Assembly (NCBI GenBank): GCA_003022085.1
Contig: PXQK01000074.1
Span: 1 to 5,808 of the forward strand
Source of the DNA: Halobacteriales archaeon QH_10_65_19
Lineage (GTDB): Archaea > Halobacteriota > Halobacteria > Halobacteriales > Haloarculaceae
DNA: 5,808 nt
Direction of reading: 5' to 3'
Notes under the pieces: model-generated
Databases searched by the model: none
What the model was told of the DNA's origin: nothing
The model's input: only the letters and a program-made list of their open reading frames with translations
Shown here: positions 1 through 5,282 of the stretch, piece after piece
Layout: every line of letters starts with the position of its first letter
How positions within the stretch are numbered: the first letter of the stretch is position 1
Position numbers and translations under genes: made by a program

Positions 1-204
1 TGAGCGACCTGGGGCTTTCACTCCACAAACCTGCTGTATAACCGTCATGCCGAGTTCCTCAAAAGTTTCCCTGAGTTACTAACGTCTCCCAGGCAGTCGG
101 GCTTGGCCCGACGACGCTATAGAGTCGCGCATTGGACGTTTCAGCCCGCGAAACCGCCGATATTGGGACCCGGTGCCCAAGCAGTCACACGTCTCGTCGT
201 CCGG
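1..204. other. Left-edge region without an assignable gene
   Basis: This stretch lies downstream of the minus-strand zinc-finger gene and carries no gene I can name. The first ~90 bases are less GC-rich than the rest. One plus-strand frame is open from base 4 to 675, starting ATWGFHSTNLLYNRHAEFL. Most of that frame lies antisense to the zinc-finger gene and has no recognisable domain, so I do not call it. The first ~30 codons have protein-like composition and could be the decayed tail of an upstream gene cut by the TGA at 1-3, but this is a guess. No tRNA T-arm or rRNA signature was seen. Confidence 0.4.
96..112. repeat. Perfect 7-bp inverted repeat (hairpin)
   Basis: GTCGGGC (96-102) and GCCCGAC (106-112) are exact reverse complements around a 3-base TTG loop, giving a very compact GC-rich stem. 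It lies about 95 bases past the stop codon of the minus-strand zinc-finger gene. It could be a 3' RNA structure for that transcript or the tail structure of a gene to the left. No T-run follows on either side, so it is not a typical archaeal terminator. Compact hairpins also occur at IS200/IS605 ends, but no transposase gene is visible. Confidence 0.45.
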
Positions 205-456
205 TCACAGGCCGTGAGACCGACAGTGCTCGTCACAGAACGCCAGGTCGGTGACGCCTCCGTTGTGTTCCCTGACACTGACGGATCTGTACCGGGCGCC
301 GTGGGTGATGCTGGCACCGCAGTTGTCGCACGTGGGCACCGCGTTCGAGTCAATCAGTACGCGGATCGACGAGCGGACGACCCGTCGGTCGTCTCTGGAG
401 TGGTTGGCGTTCGATACGGCGAGGGTTCCCGATCCGGAGTTGGTCGGTTGGGTCAT
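205..456 (-). CDS. Small four-cysteine zinc-binding protein (haloarchaeal)
   Basis: This 83-residue protein has a disordered, polar N-terminal half and a C-terminal metal-binding module. Cys43 and Cys46 form a C-x2-C knuckle (PTCDNCG), and Cys74 and Cys78 form a second knuckle (FCDEHC), with His77 as a possible alternative ligand. The layout matches the small zinc-ribbon or treble-clef proteins that are abundant in haloarchaea and mostly uncharacterised. Protein-protein or nucleic-acid contacts are likely but not shown. I chose the ATG at 456. The frame stays open to a TTG at 579, but the extra 41 residues are low-complexity and the TTG is a poor start. The bases before 456 hold only a weak TATA-like element (ATAC, about 25-30 bases upstream). 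No partner gene is adjacent. Confidence 0.7.
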   Translation of the reverse strand: MTQPTNSGSGTLAVSNANHSRDDRRVVRSSIRVLIDSNAVPTCDNCGASITHGARYRSVSVREHNGGVTDLAFCDEHCRSHGL

Positions 457-725
457 GTGTGCTGTGGTGTGTCGTGGTATGGTGGCTGTGAGGTTGGTCG
501 GTGTGTGCAAGTCGGTTCCCGGTTCGCTGGCAACGAACCCTGGGAACAGTGTCACCGGCGCAGGCCTGCGGTCATGCAACCGTCGTGGGCCTTACGCCAG
601 CGTGGCTGTGAAAAATGTAAACGGTGTAAAACGTTTTGTAGTGAACTGGGTGAGCGAAGAATGGACTGCGGCTAACCGAGACAGGAGCGATACGCGTTCG
701 TCGGGTACTTGACCCGAATTCATGC

Positions 726-739
726 ACCTATATATAGGT
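726..739. promoter_or_regulatory. 14-bp perfect palindrome containing a TATA box
   Basis: ACCTATATATAGGT reads identically on both strands and is the most AT-rich core in the intergenic region. Archaeal TATA boxes sit about 25-30 bases before the transcription start, so on the plus strand a start near 760 is predicted, leaving a leader of about 140 bases before the DUF502 gene. Because the element is symmetric it could also place a minus-strand start near 705 toward the zinc-finger gene. The flanking BRE sequence would decide direction. It could instead be an operator for a dimeric regulator. Confidence 0.5.
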
Positions 740-772
740 CACTGGTACTTATTGGTTGCGGTTAGTGTGGTT

Positions 773-791
773 TCTGCTCGGACGTAGCAGA
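773..791 (+). other. Leader hairpin downstream of the palindromic TATA box
   Basis: TCTGCT (773-778) pairs with AGCAGA (786-791) around a 7-base loop. The stem can extend by a G-T and a T-A pair. It starts roughly 13 bases after the transcription start predicted from the TATA palindrome at 726-739, so it would lie near the 5' end of a long-leader DUF502 mRNA or of a short noncoding transcript. A stem of this size can arise by chance in GC-rich DNA. Confidence 0.3.
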
Positions 792-900
792 GACAGGCGC
801 TCGCTCGTCGGTGTGAGTTGTGGCACTGGCAAACGAACGTACGTAAACAGCCGGCGAAAAAAGAAAGAACTCATTACCGGCCCGGCACCAATTCGAGGTG

Positions 901-1578
901 ATGGCCACGTGGAAACGCGACTTCGCGAGCGGTCTCATCATTCTGGTGCCCATAATCGTCACTGTCGTCGTGCTCATCTGGATCTACAACCGGCTGGCCC
1001 GGATCCCAATTCCGGTCGAGTCCGGACCCGTCAGGGTCACCCTCTCGCTTCTCATCTTCGTGTTGCTCGTGTTCTCGGTCGGCTACCTGATGCGGACCGC
1101 ACTCGGGGCCGTCCTCGAGTCGGCGCTCGACGACCTGATGAACAGCCTGCCAGGGCTGCGGGTCATCTACAACGCCTCGAAGATGGCCGTCGAGACGGCG
1201 ATAGGAGGCACCAGCGAACTGCAGGCACCCGTCAAGCTGGAGCTGTGGAACGGCCTCAGGATGACGGCGTTCAAGACTGGCAACCACACGCCGGACGGCC
1301 GCGAAATCCTCTTCCTGCCGACGGCGCCCAACATCACGACCGGGTTCGTCATCGAGGTCGACCCCGACCGCTACACGGAGATCGAAGACAACGTCGAGGA
1401 CGCACTCACCCGCCTGATTAGCGCCGGCTTCGGAAACAACAACGACGACTCCCTCGCCCAGCTCGTCGAGAACGACGAAGTGCTCGGCGGCGGAACCGAA
1501 GTCCCCGCGGACGAAATCGGCGAGCGAGTCACCGAAGACACCGATAGGCCTGCGCCCCAGACCGAAACGGAAGGATAA
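901..1578 (+). CDS. DUF502 family integral membrane protein
   Basis: This 225-residue protein belongs to the DUF502 family (PF04367), which is widespread in bacteria and archaea and has no firmly established biochemical function. Family hallmarks are visible in order. A first transmembrane helix at about residues 10-30 contains the FASGLIILVPIIVT signature, and a second helix lies at about 45-65. A PGLRVIYNASK motif lies near residues 83-93, FLPTAPNITTGFV lies near 139-151, and DALTRLISAGFG is near 170-181. The last ~45 residues are acidic and probably a disordered cytoplasmic tail. Length is normal for the family. I chose ATG 901; an in-frame GTG at 898 directly precedes it. The GAGGTG at 895-900 abuts the ATG, too close to act as a Shine-Dalgarno site. 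A weak ATTA element near 873-876 would fit a leaderless start, as an alternative to the TATA palindrome at 726-739. Confidence 0.9.
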   Translation: MATWKRDFASGLIILVPIIVTVVVLIWIYNRLARIPIPVESGPVRVTLSLLIFVLLVFSVGYLMRTALGAVLESALDDLMNSLPGLRVIYNASKMAVETAIGGTSELQAPVKLELWNGLRMTAFKTGNHTPDGREILFLPTAPNITTGFVIEVDPDRYTEIEDNVEDALTRLISAGFGNNNDDSLAQLVENDEVLGGGTEVPADEIGERVTEDTDRPAPQTETEG

Positions 1579-1613
1579 CCTCCCGGCAGCAGACAGCGAG
1601 TGAGTGAACCGAC

Positions 1614-1627
1614 GCCGTTAATACGGC
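1614..1627. other. Small hairpin between the DUF502 gene and ribK
   Basis: GCCGT (1614-1618) pairs with ACGGC (1623-1627) around a TAAT loop, 36 bases after the DUF502 stop codon. A second, bulged dyad (GATCC-CTGA / TCAG-GATC) lies at about 1629-1648. Together they could mark the 3' end of the DUF502 transcript. There is no T-run, so a terminator role is uncertain. Confidence 0.25.
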
Positions 1628-1704
1628 CGATCCCTGATGTCAGGATCCGATCCGGGAGACGGCCTGAGCCGAACCGTCCCGACGCGTCATAACGATTTTG
1701 ATAT

Positions 1705-1724
1705 GCGTAACGTGTCCGTTATGC
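1705..1724. promoter_or_regulatory. Candidate RbkR operator: 20-bp dyad before ribK
   Basis: GCGTAACG (1705-1712), a TGTC spacer and CGTTATGC (1717-1724) form a dyad with 7 of 8 matching arm positions. A further copy of the left arm, CATAACG (1688-1694), is an exact reverse complement of CGTTATG at 1717-1723. The dyad abuts the ribK TATA box, so a bound dimer would cover the BRE and block TBP/TFB. The adjacent gene encodes an RbkR-type HTH-riboflavin kinase, a family known to regulate riboflavin genes, so autoregulation is a natural inference. The operator sequence itself is not proven here. Confidence 0.5.
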
Positions 1725-1730
1725 TTAAGA
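1724..1730 (+). promoter_or_regulatory. TATA box of the ribK-ribB unit
   Basis: CTTAAGA is centred about 27 bases before the ATG at 1754, which is the usual TATA-to-start spacing in haloarchaea. This predicts a leaderless transcript beginning at or just before the ribK ATG and supports that start over the more upstream in-frame ATGs at 1637, 1703 and 1721. Confidence 0.55.
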
Positions 1731-1753
1731 GGACACACACCCGAGAAACAGAC

Positions 1754-2452
1754 ATGGGAGAGACACGGCAGGCGCTCAGCAGCGACGGGGGGACAACGCT
1801 GAAACACCTCGCGCTCGACGGCGCGCTCGACGGCGCAACGAAGCTCTCGTGTGCGGCCCTCGCCGACCGGCTGGGGGCGTCGACGCAGACTGCGTCCCGG
1901 CGACTCCAGCGGCTGGAGGAGGGCGAGTACATCACACGGGACATCGTAGGCGACGGCCAGTGGGTCGAGATCACGCGGGAAGGCGAGCAGCGTCTCCAGG
2001 CGGAGTACGAGAGTTACCGGCTCATCTTCGAGCGCGACGTCGCGGTCGAGTTGACCGGCGCCGTGACCAGCGGGATGGGCGAAGGCCGCCACTACATCAC
2101 GCTTCCCGGGTACATGGAGCAGTTCCGCGAGAAACTCGGCTACGAGCCGTTCCCGGGGACACTCAACGTCGATCTCACCGACGAGAGCGTCCGCTCGCGG
2201 ACGCGGTTGGACGCTCTCGAACCGGTCACCATCGAGGGGTGGGAGGGCGAGGAACGCACGTACGGGCCGGCCTACTGCTACCCGGCGTCGCTTGCGGCCG
2301 ACAGGACAACCTACGGGGGGGCACACGTCATCGCTCCCGAACGGACTCACCACGACGACAACCACCTGGAGCTGATCGCGCCAGATGAGCTCCGGGACGC
2401 GCTCGCGCTGTCTGACGGAACGGAGGTGACCATCTCTGTCGCGGAGCAGTGA
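1754..2452 (+). CDS. ribK: CTP-dependent riboflavin kinase with N-terminal HTH regulator domain (RbkR type)
   Basis: The 232-residue protein has two domains. Residues ~14-85 form a winged helix-turn-helix with the recognition region [20 protein letters not shown] (35-54) and a wing ending [10 protein letters not shown]. Residues ~97-230 form an archaeal CTP-dependent riboflavin kinase (PF01982), which phosphorylates riboflavin to FMN using CTP. Kinase hallmarks are the glycine-rich [19 protein letters not shown] (102-120), FPGTLNVDL (133-141, with the conserved Asn138) and the C-terminal [14 protein letters not shown] segment. Such HTH-kinase fusions (RbkR) are known archaeal bifunctional regulators of riboflavin genes. 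I chose ATG 1754 because a TATA box sits 27 bases upstream and the longer in-frame extension (to 1637) covers the promoter and dyad. The gene overlaps ribB by about 17 bases, so co-transcription is expected. Confidence 0.93.
   Translation: MGETRQALSSDGGTTLKHLALDGALDGATKLSCAALADRLGASTQTASRRLQRLEEGEYITRDIVGDGQWVEITREGEQRLQAEYESYRLIFERDVAVELTGAVTSGMGEGRHYITLPGYMEQFREKLGYEPFPGTLNVDLTDESVRSRTRLDALEPVTIEGWEGEERTYGPAYCYPASLAADRTTYGGAHVIAPERTHHDDNHLELIAPDELRDALALSDGTEVTISVAEQ
2422..2429 (+). promoter_or_regulatory. Shine-Dalgarno-like GGAGGTGA before ribB
   Basis: GGAGGTGA matches the complement of the haloarchaeal 16S rRNA 3' end over 8 bases and ends 6 bases before the CTG at 2436, an ideal spacing. 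It lies inside the 3' end of ribK, where it encodes part of Thr-Glu-Val-Thr. That is a common haloarchaeal peptide, so the match could be partly coincidental. If functional it would couple ribB translation to ribK. Confidence 0.45.
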
Positions 2453-3110
2453 CGTCTCGGGGACGACGGGCGGCGTCGACGCCGCGGTCGACGCGTTCCA
2501 GCGCGGTCAGCCTGTCTGCATCCACGACGCCGACGACCGCGAGGGCGAGACGGACCTCGTCTACCCCGCACACGGGGTGACACCTGGGGCTATCGCCCAG
2601 CTGCGCAACGACGCTGGCGGCCTCGTCTGCGTCGCGGTCAGCCACGCTGTCGCCGAGGCGTTCGGGCTGCCGTTCCTGGAGGACGCGCTCGACCATCCCA
2701 CTGCGGAGGACCACGACCTGAGCTACGACGACCGGTCCTCTTTCTCCCTGTCGGTGAACCACCGCGACACCGACACGGGGATCACCGACGAGGACCGTTC
2801 GCTGACAGTCCGGGCGCTCGCCTCCGCGGCGGCCACGCCCGAGCGGACTAAGTTCGCGGTCGAGTTCCGGTCGCCGGGCCACGTCACCCTGCTGCGGGCT
2901 GCACCGGACCTGCTCGCCGACAGGCGCGGCCACACCGAACTCGGCGTCGCGCTCGCCGAGGCGTCCGACGTCCCGCCCGCCGTCGTCGTCTGCGAGATGC
3001 TCGACGACGAAACCGGCGGGGCGCTGTCACCGTCGGACGCCGCGCTTTACGCCGAGGGCCACGGCATTCCCTATCTCGAAGGGACAAGCGTGATCGAACG
3101 CCTCGGCTAG
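2436..3110 (+). CDS. ribB: 3,4-dihydroxy-2-butanone 4-phosphate synthase (start uncertain)
   Basis: RibB converts ribulose 5-phosphate to 3,4-dihydroxy-2-butanone 4-phosphate plus formate, supplying the four-carbon unit of riboflavin. Read from 2436 it is 224 residues, normal for the archaeal family (PF00926). Visible motifs are the acidic catalytic loop [15 protein letters not shown] (31-45), [12 protein letters not shown] (about 107-118), [13 protein letters not shown] (about 143-155), the catalytic [11 protein letters not shown] (about 165-175) and [11 protein letters not shown] (about 182-192). The first ATG/GTG/TTG in this frame is GTG 2577 (residue 48), which would remove the catalytic loop, and the frame has a stop at 2427. 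The CTG at 2436, 6 bases after GGAGGTGA, is the best start in the sequence as given. The alternative is GTG 2449 overlapping the ribK stop, with one base missing around the GGGG at 2459-2462. Function is certain; the start is not. Confidence 0.9.
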   Translation: MSRSSDVSGTTGGVDAAVDAFQRGQPVCIHDADDREGETDLVYPAHGVTPGAIAQLRNDAGGLVCVAVSHAVAEAFGLPFLEDALDHPTAEDHDLSYDDRSSFSLSVNHRDTDTGITDEDRSLTVRALASAAATPERTKFAVEFRSPGHVTLLRAAPDLLADRRGHTELGVALAEASDVPPAVVVCEMLDDETGGALSPSDAALYAEGHGIPYLEGTSVIERLG

Positions 3111-3116
3111 CTCTTG

Positions 3117-3193
3117 GTCTGTTGTGAACGCCGCTGTCGGCAGCACCCGCAATCTGGGGGAACAGTCCGTCAGTTCCCGGAGAGCCAACAGAC
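3117..3193. repeat. Inverted-repeat-bounded segment downstream of ribB
   Basis: GTCTGTTG (3117-3124) and CAACAGAC (3186-3193) are exact reverse complements bounding a 77-base segment that begins just after ribB. Inside it, GGGAAC (3158-3163) and GTTCCC (3173-3178) form a 6-bp hairpin. This could be a 3' RNA structure ending the riboflavin transcript, or a trace of a small mobile element, but an 8-bp match across this distance can also arise by chance. No target duplication was identified. Confidence 0.3.
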
Positions 3194-3333
3194 GTGTGCA
3201 ACACGAGAAGAACAGAGTGGGAGTCTCGGGTCCTGTCCCACCGATATTTCGGAGCAGTGCCGAAAGTAATCACGCACGACCGTATGAGCTTACCAGCGAG
3301 CGATCGCCCGCGTGGGGTGGACGCGTGCCGAAC

Positions 3334-3341
3334 AATAAATA
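3334..3341 (+). promoter_or_regulatory. Probable TATA box of the Bat-type regulator gene
   Basis: AATAAATA is centred about 38 bases before the ATG at 3376, predicting a transcription start near 3364 and a short leader of about 12 bases. A small dyad AAAG-ATA-CTTT (3353-3363) lies between TATA box and start and could be a regulator contact. AAAAGATA (3352-3359) is a weaker alternative TATA box that would fit a leaderless start. Confidence 0.45.
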
Positions 3342-3375
3342 GACTGGAGTCAAAAGATACTTTATTCAAGACACG

Positions 3376-4023
3376 ATGGCACTCATCGCGCGCGTCTACG
3401 TCGCTGCGGAAGATTTCAGGGTTACGCCCACGGTCCGCGCCCTCGCAGAGCCCTCTCTTCAGGTCGCCTCGGATGCTCGGACAGACCCGGAAAACGACGC
3501 GTATTTCTTTCTGGTGGGCAACAGTCGTGACTCGTTTGAGCAGGCACTTGCCGCCGACCACACGATTACAGACGCTAAACGGTTGTCCGGATTCAAAAGC
3601 AAACACCTCTACCGGCTCACGTACTCGGATGTAGCACTCCTCATCTCGCCGACAGTCACGGAAGTGGGCGGACTCACACACGATGCCACGGCGACCAACA
3701 ATGGATGGATGTTCACGCTCCAAGTCCCTGACAGGGATGCTCTGTCCACTATCTGGGACCACGCCAGGGATAATGGCATCGCCTGGGACCTCATAGAACT
3801 CAACCGCGGGAAACCCCTCGCGAACGACACCATGTACGGACTGACAGACACCCAGCGGGAAACGCTCATGATAGCGTTAGAAGAGGGCTATTTCAGCGAG
3901 CCGCGCGAAGCGACGCTGGCTGATCTCGCCGACACTCTCGACGTCTCACAGTCAGCGGCTGGTGGGCGTCTCCGGCGCGGTCTGGAGGCGCTCCTCCAGG
4001 CGACTCTTGACGAAACACCCTGA
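3376..4023 (+). CDS. Bat-type HTH transcriptional regulator (HTH_10 family)
   Basis: This 215-residue soluble protein resembles the haloarchaeal regulators named after the bacterio-opsin activator Bat. Residues ~1-150 match the associated N-terminal domain typical of the group (MALIARVYVAAEDF... to WDLIELNR), whose ligand is unknown. Residues ~155-212 form the HTH_10 DNA-binding domain (PF04967): LTDTQRETLMIALEEGYF, then SEPREATLADLADTLDVS and a recognition helix SAAGGRLRRGLEALL. No GAF or PAS sensor domain is present, so this is a short form. Genomes of this group carry many paralogues with different targets, so a link to opsin should not be assumed. It stands alone, with 265 bases before and 229 after, and no obvious target gene in the same unit. 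ATG 3376 is the first start that retains the whole conserved N-terminus. Confidence 0.9.
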   Translation: MALIARVYVAAEDFRVTPTVRALAEPSLQVASDARTDPENDAYFFLVGNSRDSFEQALAADHTITDAKRLSGFKSKHLYRLTYSDVALLISPTVTEVGGLTHDATATNNGWMFTLQVPDRDALSTIWDHARDNGIAWDLIELNRGKPLANDTMYGLTDTQRETLMIALEEGYFSEPREATLADLADTLDVSQSAAGGRLRRGLEALLQATLDETP

Positions 4024-4146
4024 TACGGATTGTTGAATATCACTTTATCAATCGTCCAGCGAGGTAGTCCCGAATCTGCGGGTCGGACGAGGAACACGGC
4101 CTCCTCACATCGTCCGGTTGCCTGTCGTCGATTATGGTAACAGCCC

Positions 4147-4152
4147 TTTTTT
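4147..4152 (+). terminator. T6 run, possible terminator of the regulator gene
   Basis: Six consecutive T residues follow AACAGCCC about 125 bases after the stop of the Bat-type gene. Archaeal transcription commonly ends at T-runs without a stem-loop, so this could end that transcript before the next promoter at 4223. The distance from the stop is longish and a second AT-rich patch (4031-4048) just after the stop could serve instead. Confidence 0.35.
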
Positions 4153-4222
4153 GACACCAATCGAACCTGTGTGCGTGTGCCACAGTGTTCAAACTGCAGT
4201 GGCGCAACCGACAGGGCCAAGA

Positions 4223-4228
4223 GTTATT
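4223..4228 (+). promoter_or_regulatory. TATA box of the OB-fold membrane protein gene
   Basis: GTTATT is centred 27 bases before the ATG at 4253 and preceded by a purine-rich AAGA, as expected for a TATA/BRE pair driving a leaderless haloarchaeal mRNA. This supports ATG 4253 over the longer in-frame start at 4118. Confidence 0.6.
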
Positions 4229-4252
4229 GACCTGCGTGAATCGGTGTCACGC

Positions 4253-4744
4253 ATGCGTCGGGTGTATCGCCTGGGCGCTGTCGCCATCGTGCTCGGGCTC
4301 ACACTCGGGCTATGCGTCCACTACGGTGCGACCTACGACGAGAACTGGCCCCATCCAACTGGCGACCAGCTGGCCGAGGAGCCCGGCAGCTGGGACGGCG
4401 AGCACGTGCTCCTGGTCGGGGTTGTCGAGACGAGCGACGAGAACCGGTTTACGATGCGGGTCGAAACTGATGCCGGGGACGTCGCCCGCGTCGTGGAGGT
4501 CCGCGAAACGAGTGTCGATGCTGAGCGCGGCGGCATCGTTCAGGTGTTTGGCGAACTCACAGAGCAGGGAACCGTCCAACACGCTGACCGGCTGGTCGTC
4601 GTGGTGGCACAACCGGGGTACCGGCCCTCCAAATTCGGGGTTTCCGGCCTGGGTCTGCTGCTCGCAGGGGGGTTCTTTCTCCGGTACTGGCGGATCGACC
4701 CGCGGGAATGCGCTATCACGGCTCGGGGTGATCGGGATGGCTGA
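4253..4744 (+). CDS. Small two-helix membrane protein with OB-like extracytoplasmic domain
   Basis: I do not recognise a named family. The 163-residue product starts MRRVYRLG and has an N-terminal hydrophobic helix (about 6-23), a soluble middle (about 25-122) and a second helix (about 127-145) followed by a basic/polar tail RYWRIDPRE. By the positive-inside rule both ends are cytoplasmic and the middle is outside. The middle reads as a small beta-barrel: HVLLVGVVET, FTMRVETDAG, ARVVEVRE, IVQVFGELTEQGTVQHADRLVVV. That strand rhythm and the VxGxVxx...VxVxGxL...A-D-x-V pattern resemble OB-fold domains such as the CcmE/nucleic-acid OB type, but this is inference. Cys21 in helix 1 is not a convincing lipobox. 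The stop overlaps the next gene's start by 8 bases, so the two are co-translated and may act on the same envelope process. Confidence 0.75.
   Translation: MRRVYRLGAVAIVLGLTLGLCVHYGATYDENWPHPTGDQLAEEPGSWDGEHVLLVGVVETSDENRFTMRVETDAGDVARVVEVRETSVDAERGGIVQVFGELTEQGTVQHADRLVVVVAQPGYRPSKFGVSGLGLLLAGGFFLRYWRIDPRECAITARGDRDG
4725..4733 (+). promoter_or_regulatory. Shine-Dalgarno-like site of the DUF457-type gene
   Basis: GGGGTGATC differs by one base from the ideal GGAGGTGATC complement of 16S rRNA. Its GGGGTG core ends 6 bases before the ATG at 4737, fixing that start for an internal operon gene that cannot be leaderless. Confidence 0.5.
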
Positions 4745-5223
4745 CCTGCTCTCGCACGTCCTGATCGCGTTTATCGTCTTCACCGTCGCGGGCTGGGCGG
4801 TCGACTGGCTCGGCCGCCACTGGGTCGCCGTCGGGATGGTCGGTGCGATCCTGCCGGACCTGGACCTGGTCGAGGTTCTGGTCGATGGGTCCGTAGTCAG
4901 CAGGGGCATCGGCCTCCCGTTCGACTGGGGGGCGATCCACACGCTCGGTAGCGTGTTGCTCCTAGCCGCTCCGACGCGCCTTTCTCCTCCTCGGCGCCGG
5001 CGGCATCGTCCATCTCGCTGTCGACGGGACGAAAGCGTGGGCCGACGGGGCCAATGGCGTGTCACTGTACCCGTTCTCGTGGTGGCGGAACCCGACGCCA
5101 GGGTTGTACGCTCCCGGCGACCGGCGAGTACTGGTCGTCGCGGTTGTCGTGGCTGGCGCCGTCTGGCTGCTGGACCGGTATCTCGTGCAGGCACTGCGGG
5201 ACAGACCGACGTCTGACGGGTGA
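4737..5223 (+). pseudogene. YdjM/DUF457-type membrane metal-dependent hydrolase, frameshifted
   Basis: The first 78 codons (4737-4970) encode MADLLSHVLIAFIVF, AVGMVGAILPDLDLVEVL and IHTLGSVLLLAA, matching the N-terminus of haloarchaeal membrane-bound metal-dependent hydrolases (YdjM/DUF457, PF04307), with likely metal-site residues His7, Asp41/Asp43 and His68. The match then continues in the +1 frame (from about 4973 to the TGA at 5221-5223): FLLLGAGGIVHLAVDGTKAW, LYPFSWWRNPTPGLY and a final helix VLVVAVVVAGAVWLLDRYL. Removing one C from the CC at 4971-4972 restores a ~161-residue protein of normal length with 3-4 membrane helices. As written, frame 0 runs to 5216 as an arginine-rich nonsense tail. 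The downstream frame is stop-free with normal codon bias, so the break is either very recent, a sequencing error or, least likely, programmed frameshifting. Substrate unknown. Confidence 0.8.
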
Positions 5224-5248
5224 TGATATGGTTGTGCGTGTGATTCGT

Positions 5249-5282
5249 ACGGAGGTCACGCGCCACCCACCGACACCTCCGT
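5249..5282. other. Hairpin between convergent genes
   Basis: ACGGAGGT (5249-5256) and ACCTCCGT (5275-5282) are exact reverse complements around an 18-base loop. The structure spans the stop codon of the minus-strand glycosyltransferase-like gene and lies 25 bases beyond the stop of the facing hydrolase gene. It is placed where a bidirectional 3'-end structure would be useful, but it has no flanking T-run. Confidence 0.4.

Larger units (their letters stand above)
457..897. other. 440-base intergenic region between divergent genes
   Basis: No credible gene is seen here; the open frames are low-quality shadows. The region separates the minus-strand zinc-finger gene from the plus-strand DUF502 gene. 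It holds a 12-bp perfect palindrome CGCAGGCCTGCG (559-570), a 10-bp AT-rich palindrome AAAACGTTTT (628-637) preceded by near-repeats TGTAAACG (616-623) and TGTAAAACG (625-633), the TATA-containing palindrome at 726-739, a hairpin at 773-791 and an A-rich run at 856-867. This is more symmetry than a plain spacer needs, and suggests control elements or an unrecognised short RNA. Confidence 0.45.

Noticed and set aside
103..675. 190-residue plus-strand open frame covering the zinc-finger gene
   Set aside because: It is antisense to a gene with a clear four-cysteine motif, is rich in Arg/Val/Gly as expected of a shadow frame, and shows no domain.
2449..2580. Frame opened by GTG 2449 as a separate small gene between ribK and ribB
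   Set aside because: It ends at TGA 2578-2580 and is an Arg/Ser/Thr-rich shadow of the RibB catalytic N-terminus; it matters only as a possible RibB start if a base is missing.
2453..3110. FMN riboswitch controlling riboflavin genes
   Set aside because: There is no untranslated space before ribB, ribK appears leaderless, and FMN riboswitches are a bacterial feature; protein control by RbkR is the known archaeal route.
2884..3762. 292-residue minus-strand open frame across the ribB end, spacer and regulator gene
   Set aside because: It overlaps two well-supported plus-strand genes and has an arginine-rich tail typical of GC-rich antisense frames.
4040..4150. Minus-strand frame ending SSDPQIRDYLAGRLIK just before a TGA (4040-4042)
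   Set aside because: The tail looks protein-like and could be a gene remnant, but there is no ATG, the only GTG gives about 24 residues, and no family is recognisable.
4179..4203. Bulged hairpin GCCAC/GTGGC before the promoter at 4223
   Set aside because: The stem is short with a 3-base bulge, lies upstream of the predicted transcript start, and is within chance expectation.
4310..5266. 318-residue minus-strand open frame opposite the OB-like and DUF457 genes
   Set aside because: Composition (runs of Arg, Thr, Pro) is that of a shadow frame, while both plus-strand genes have membrane helices and family motifs.
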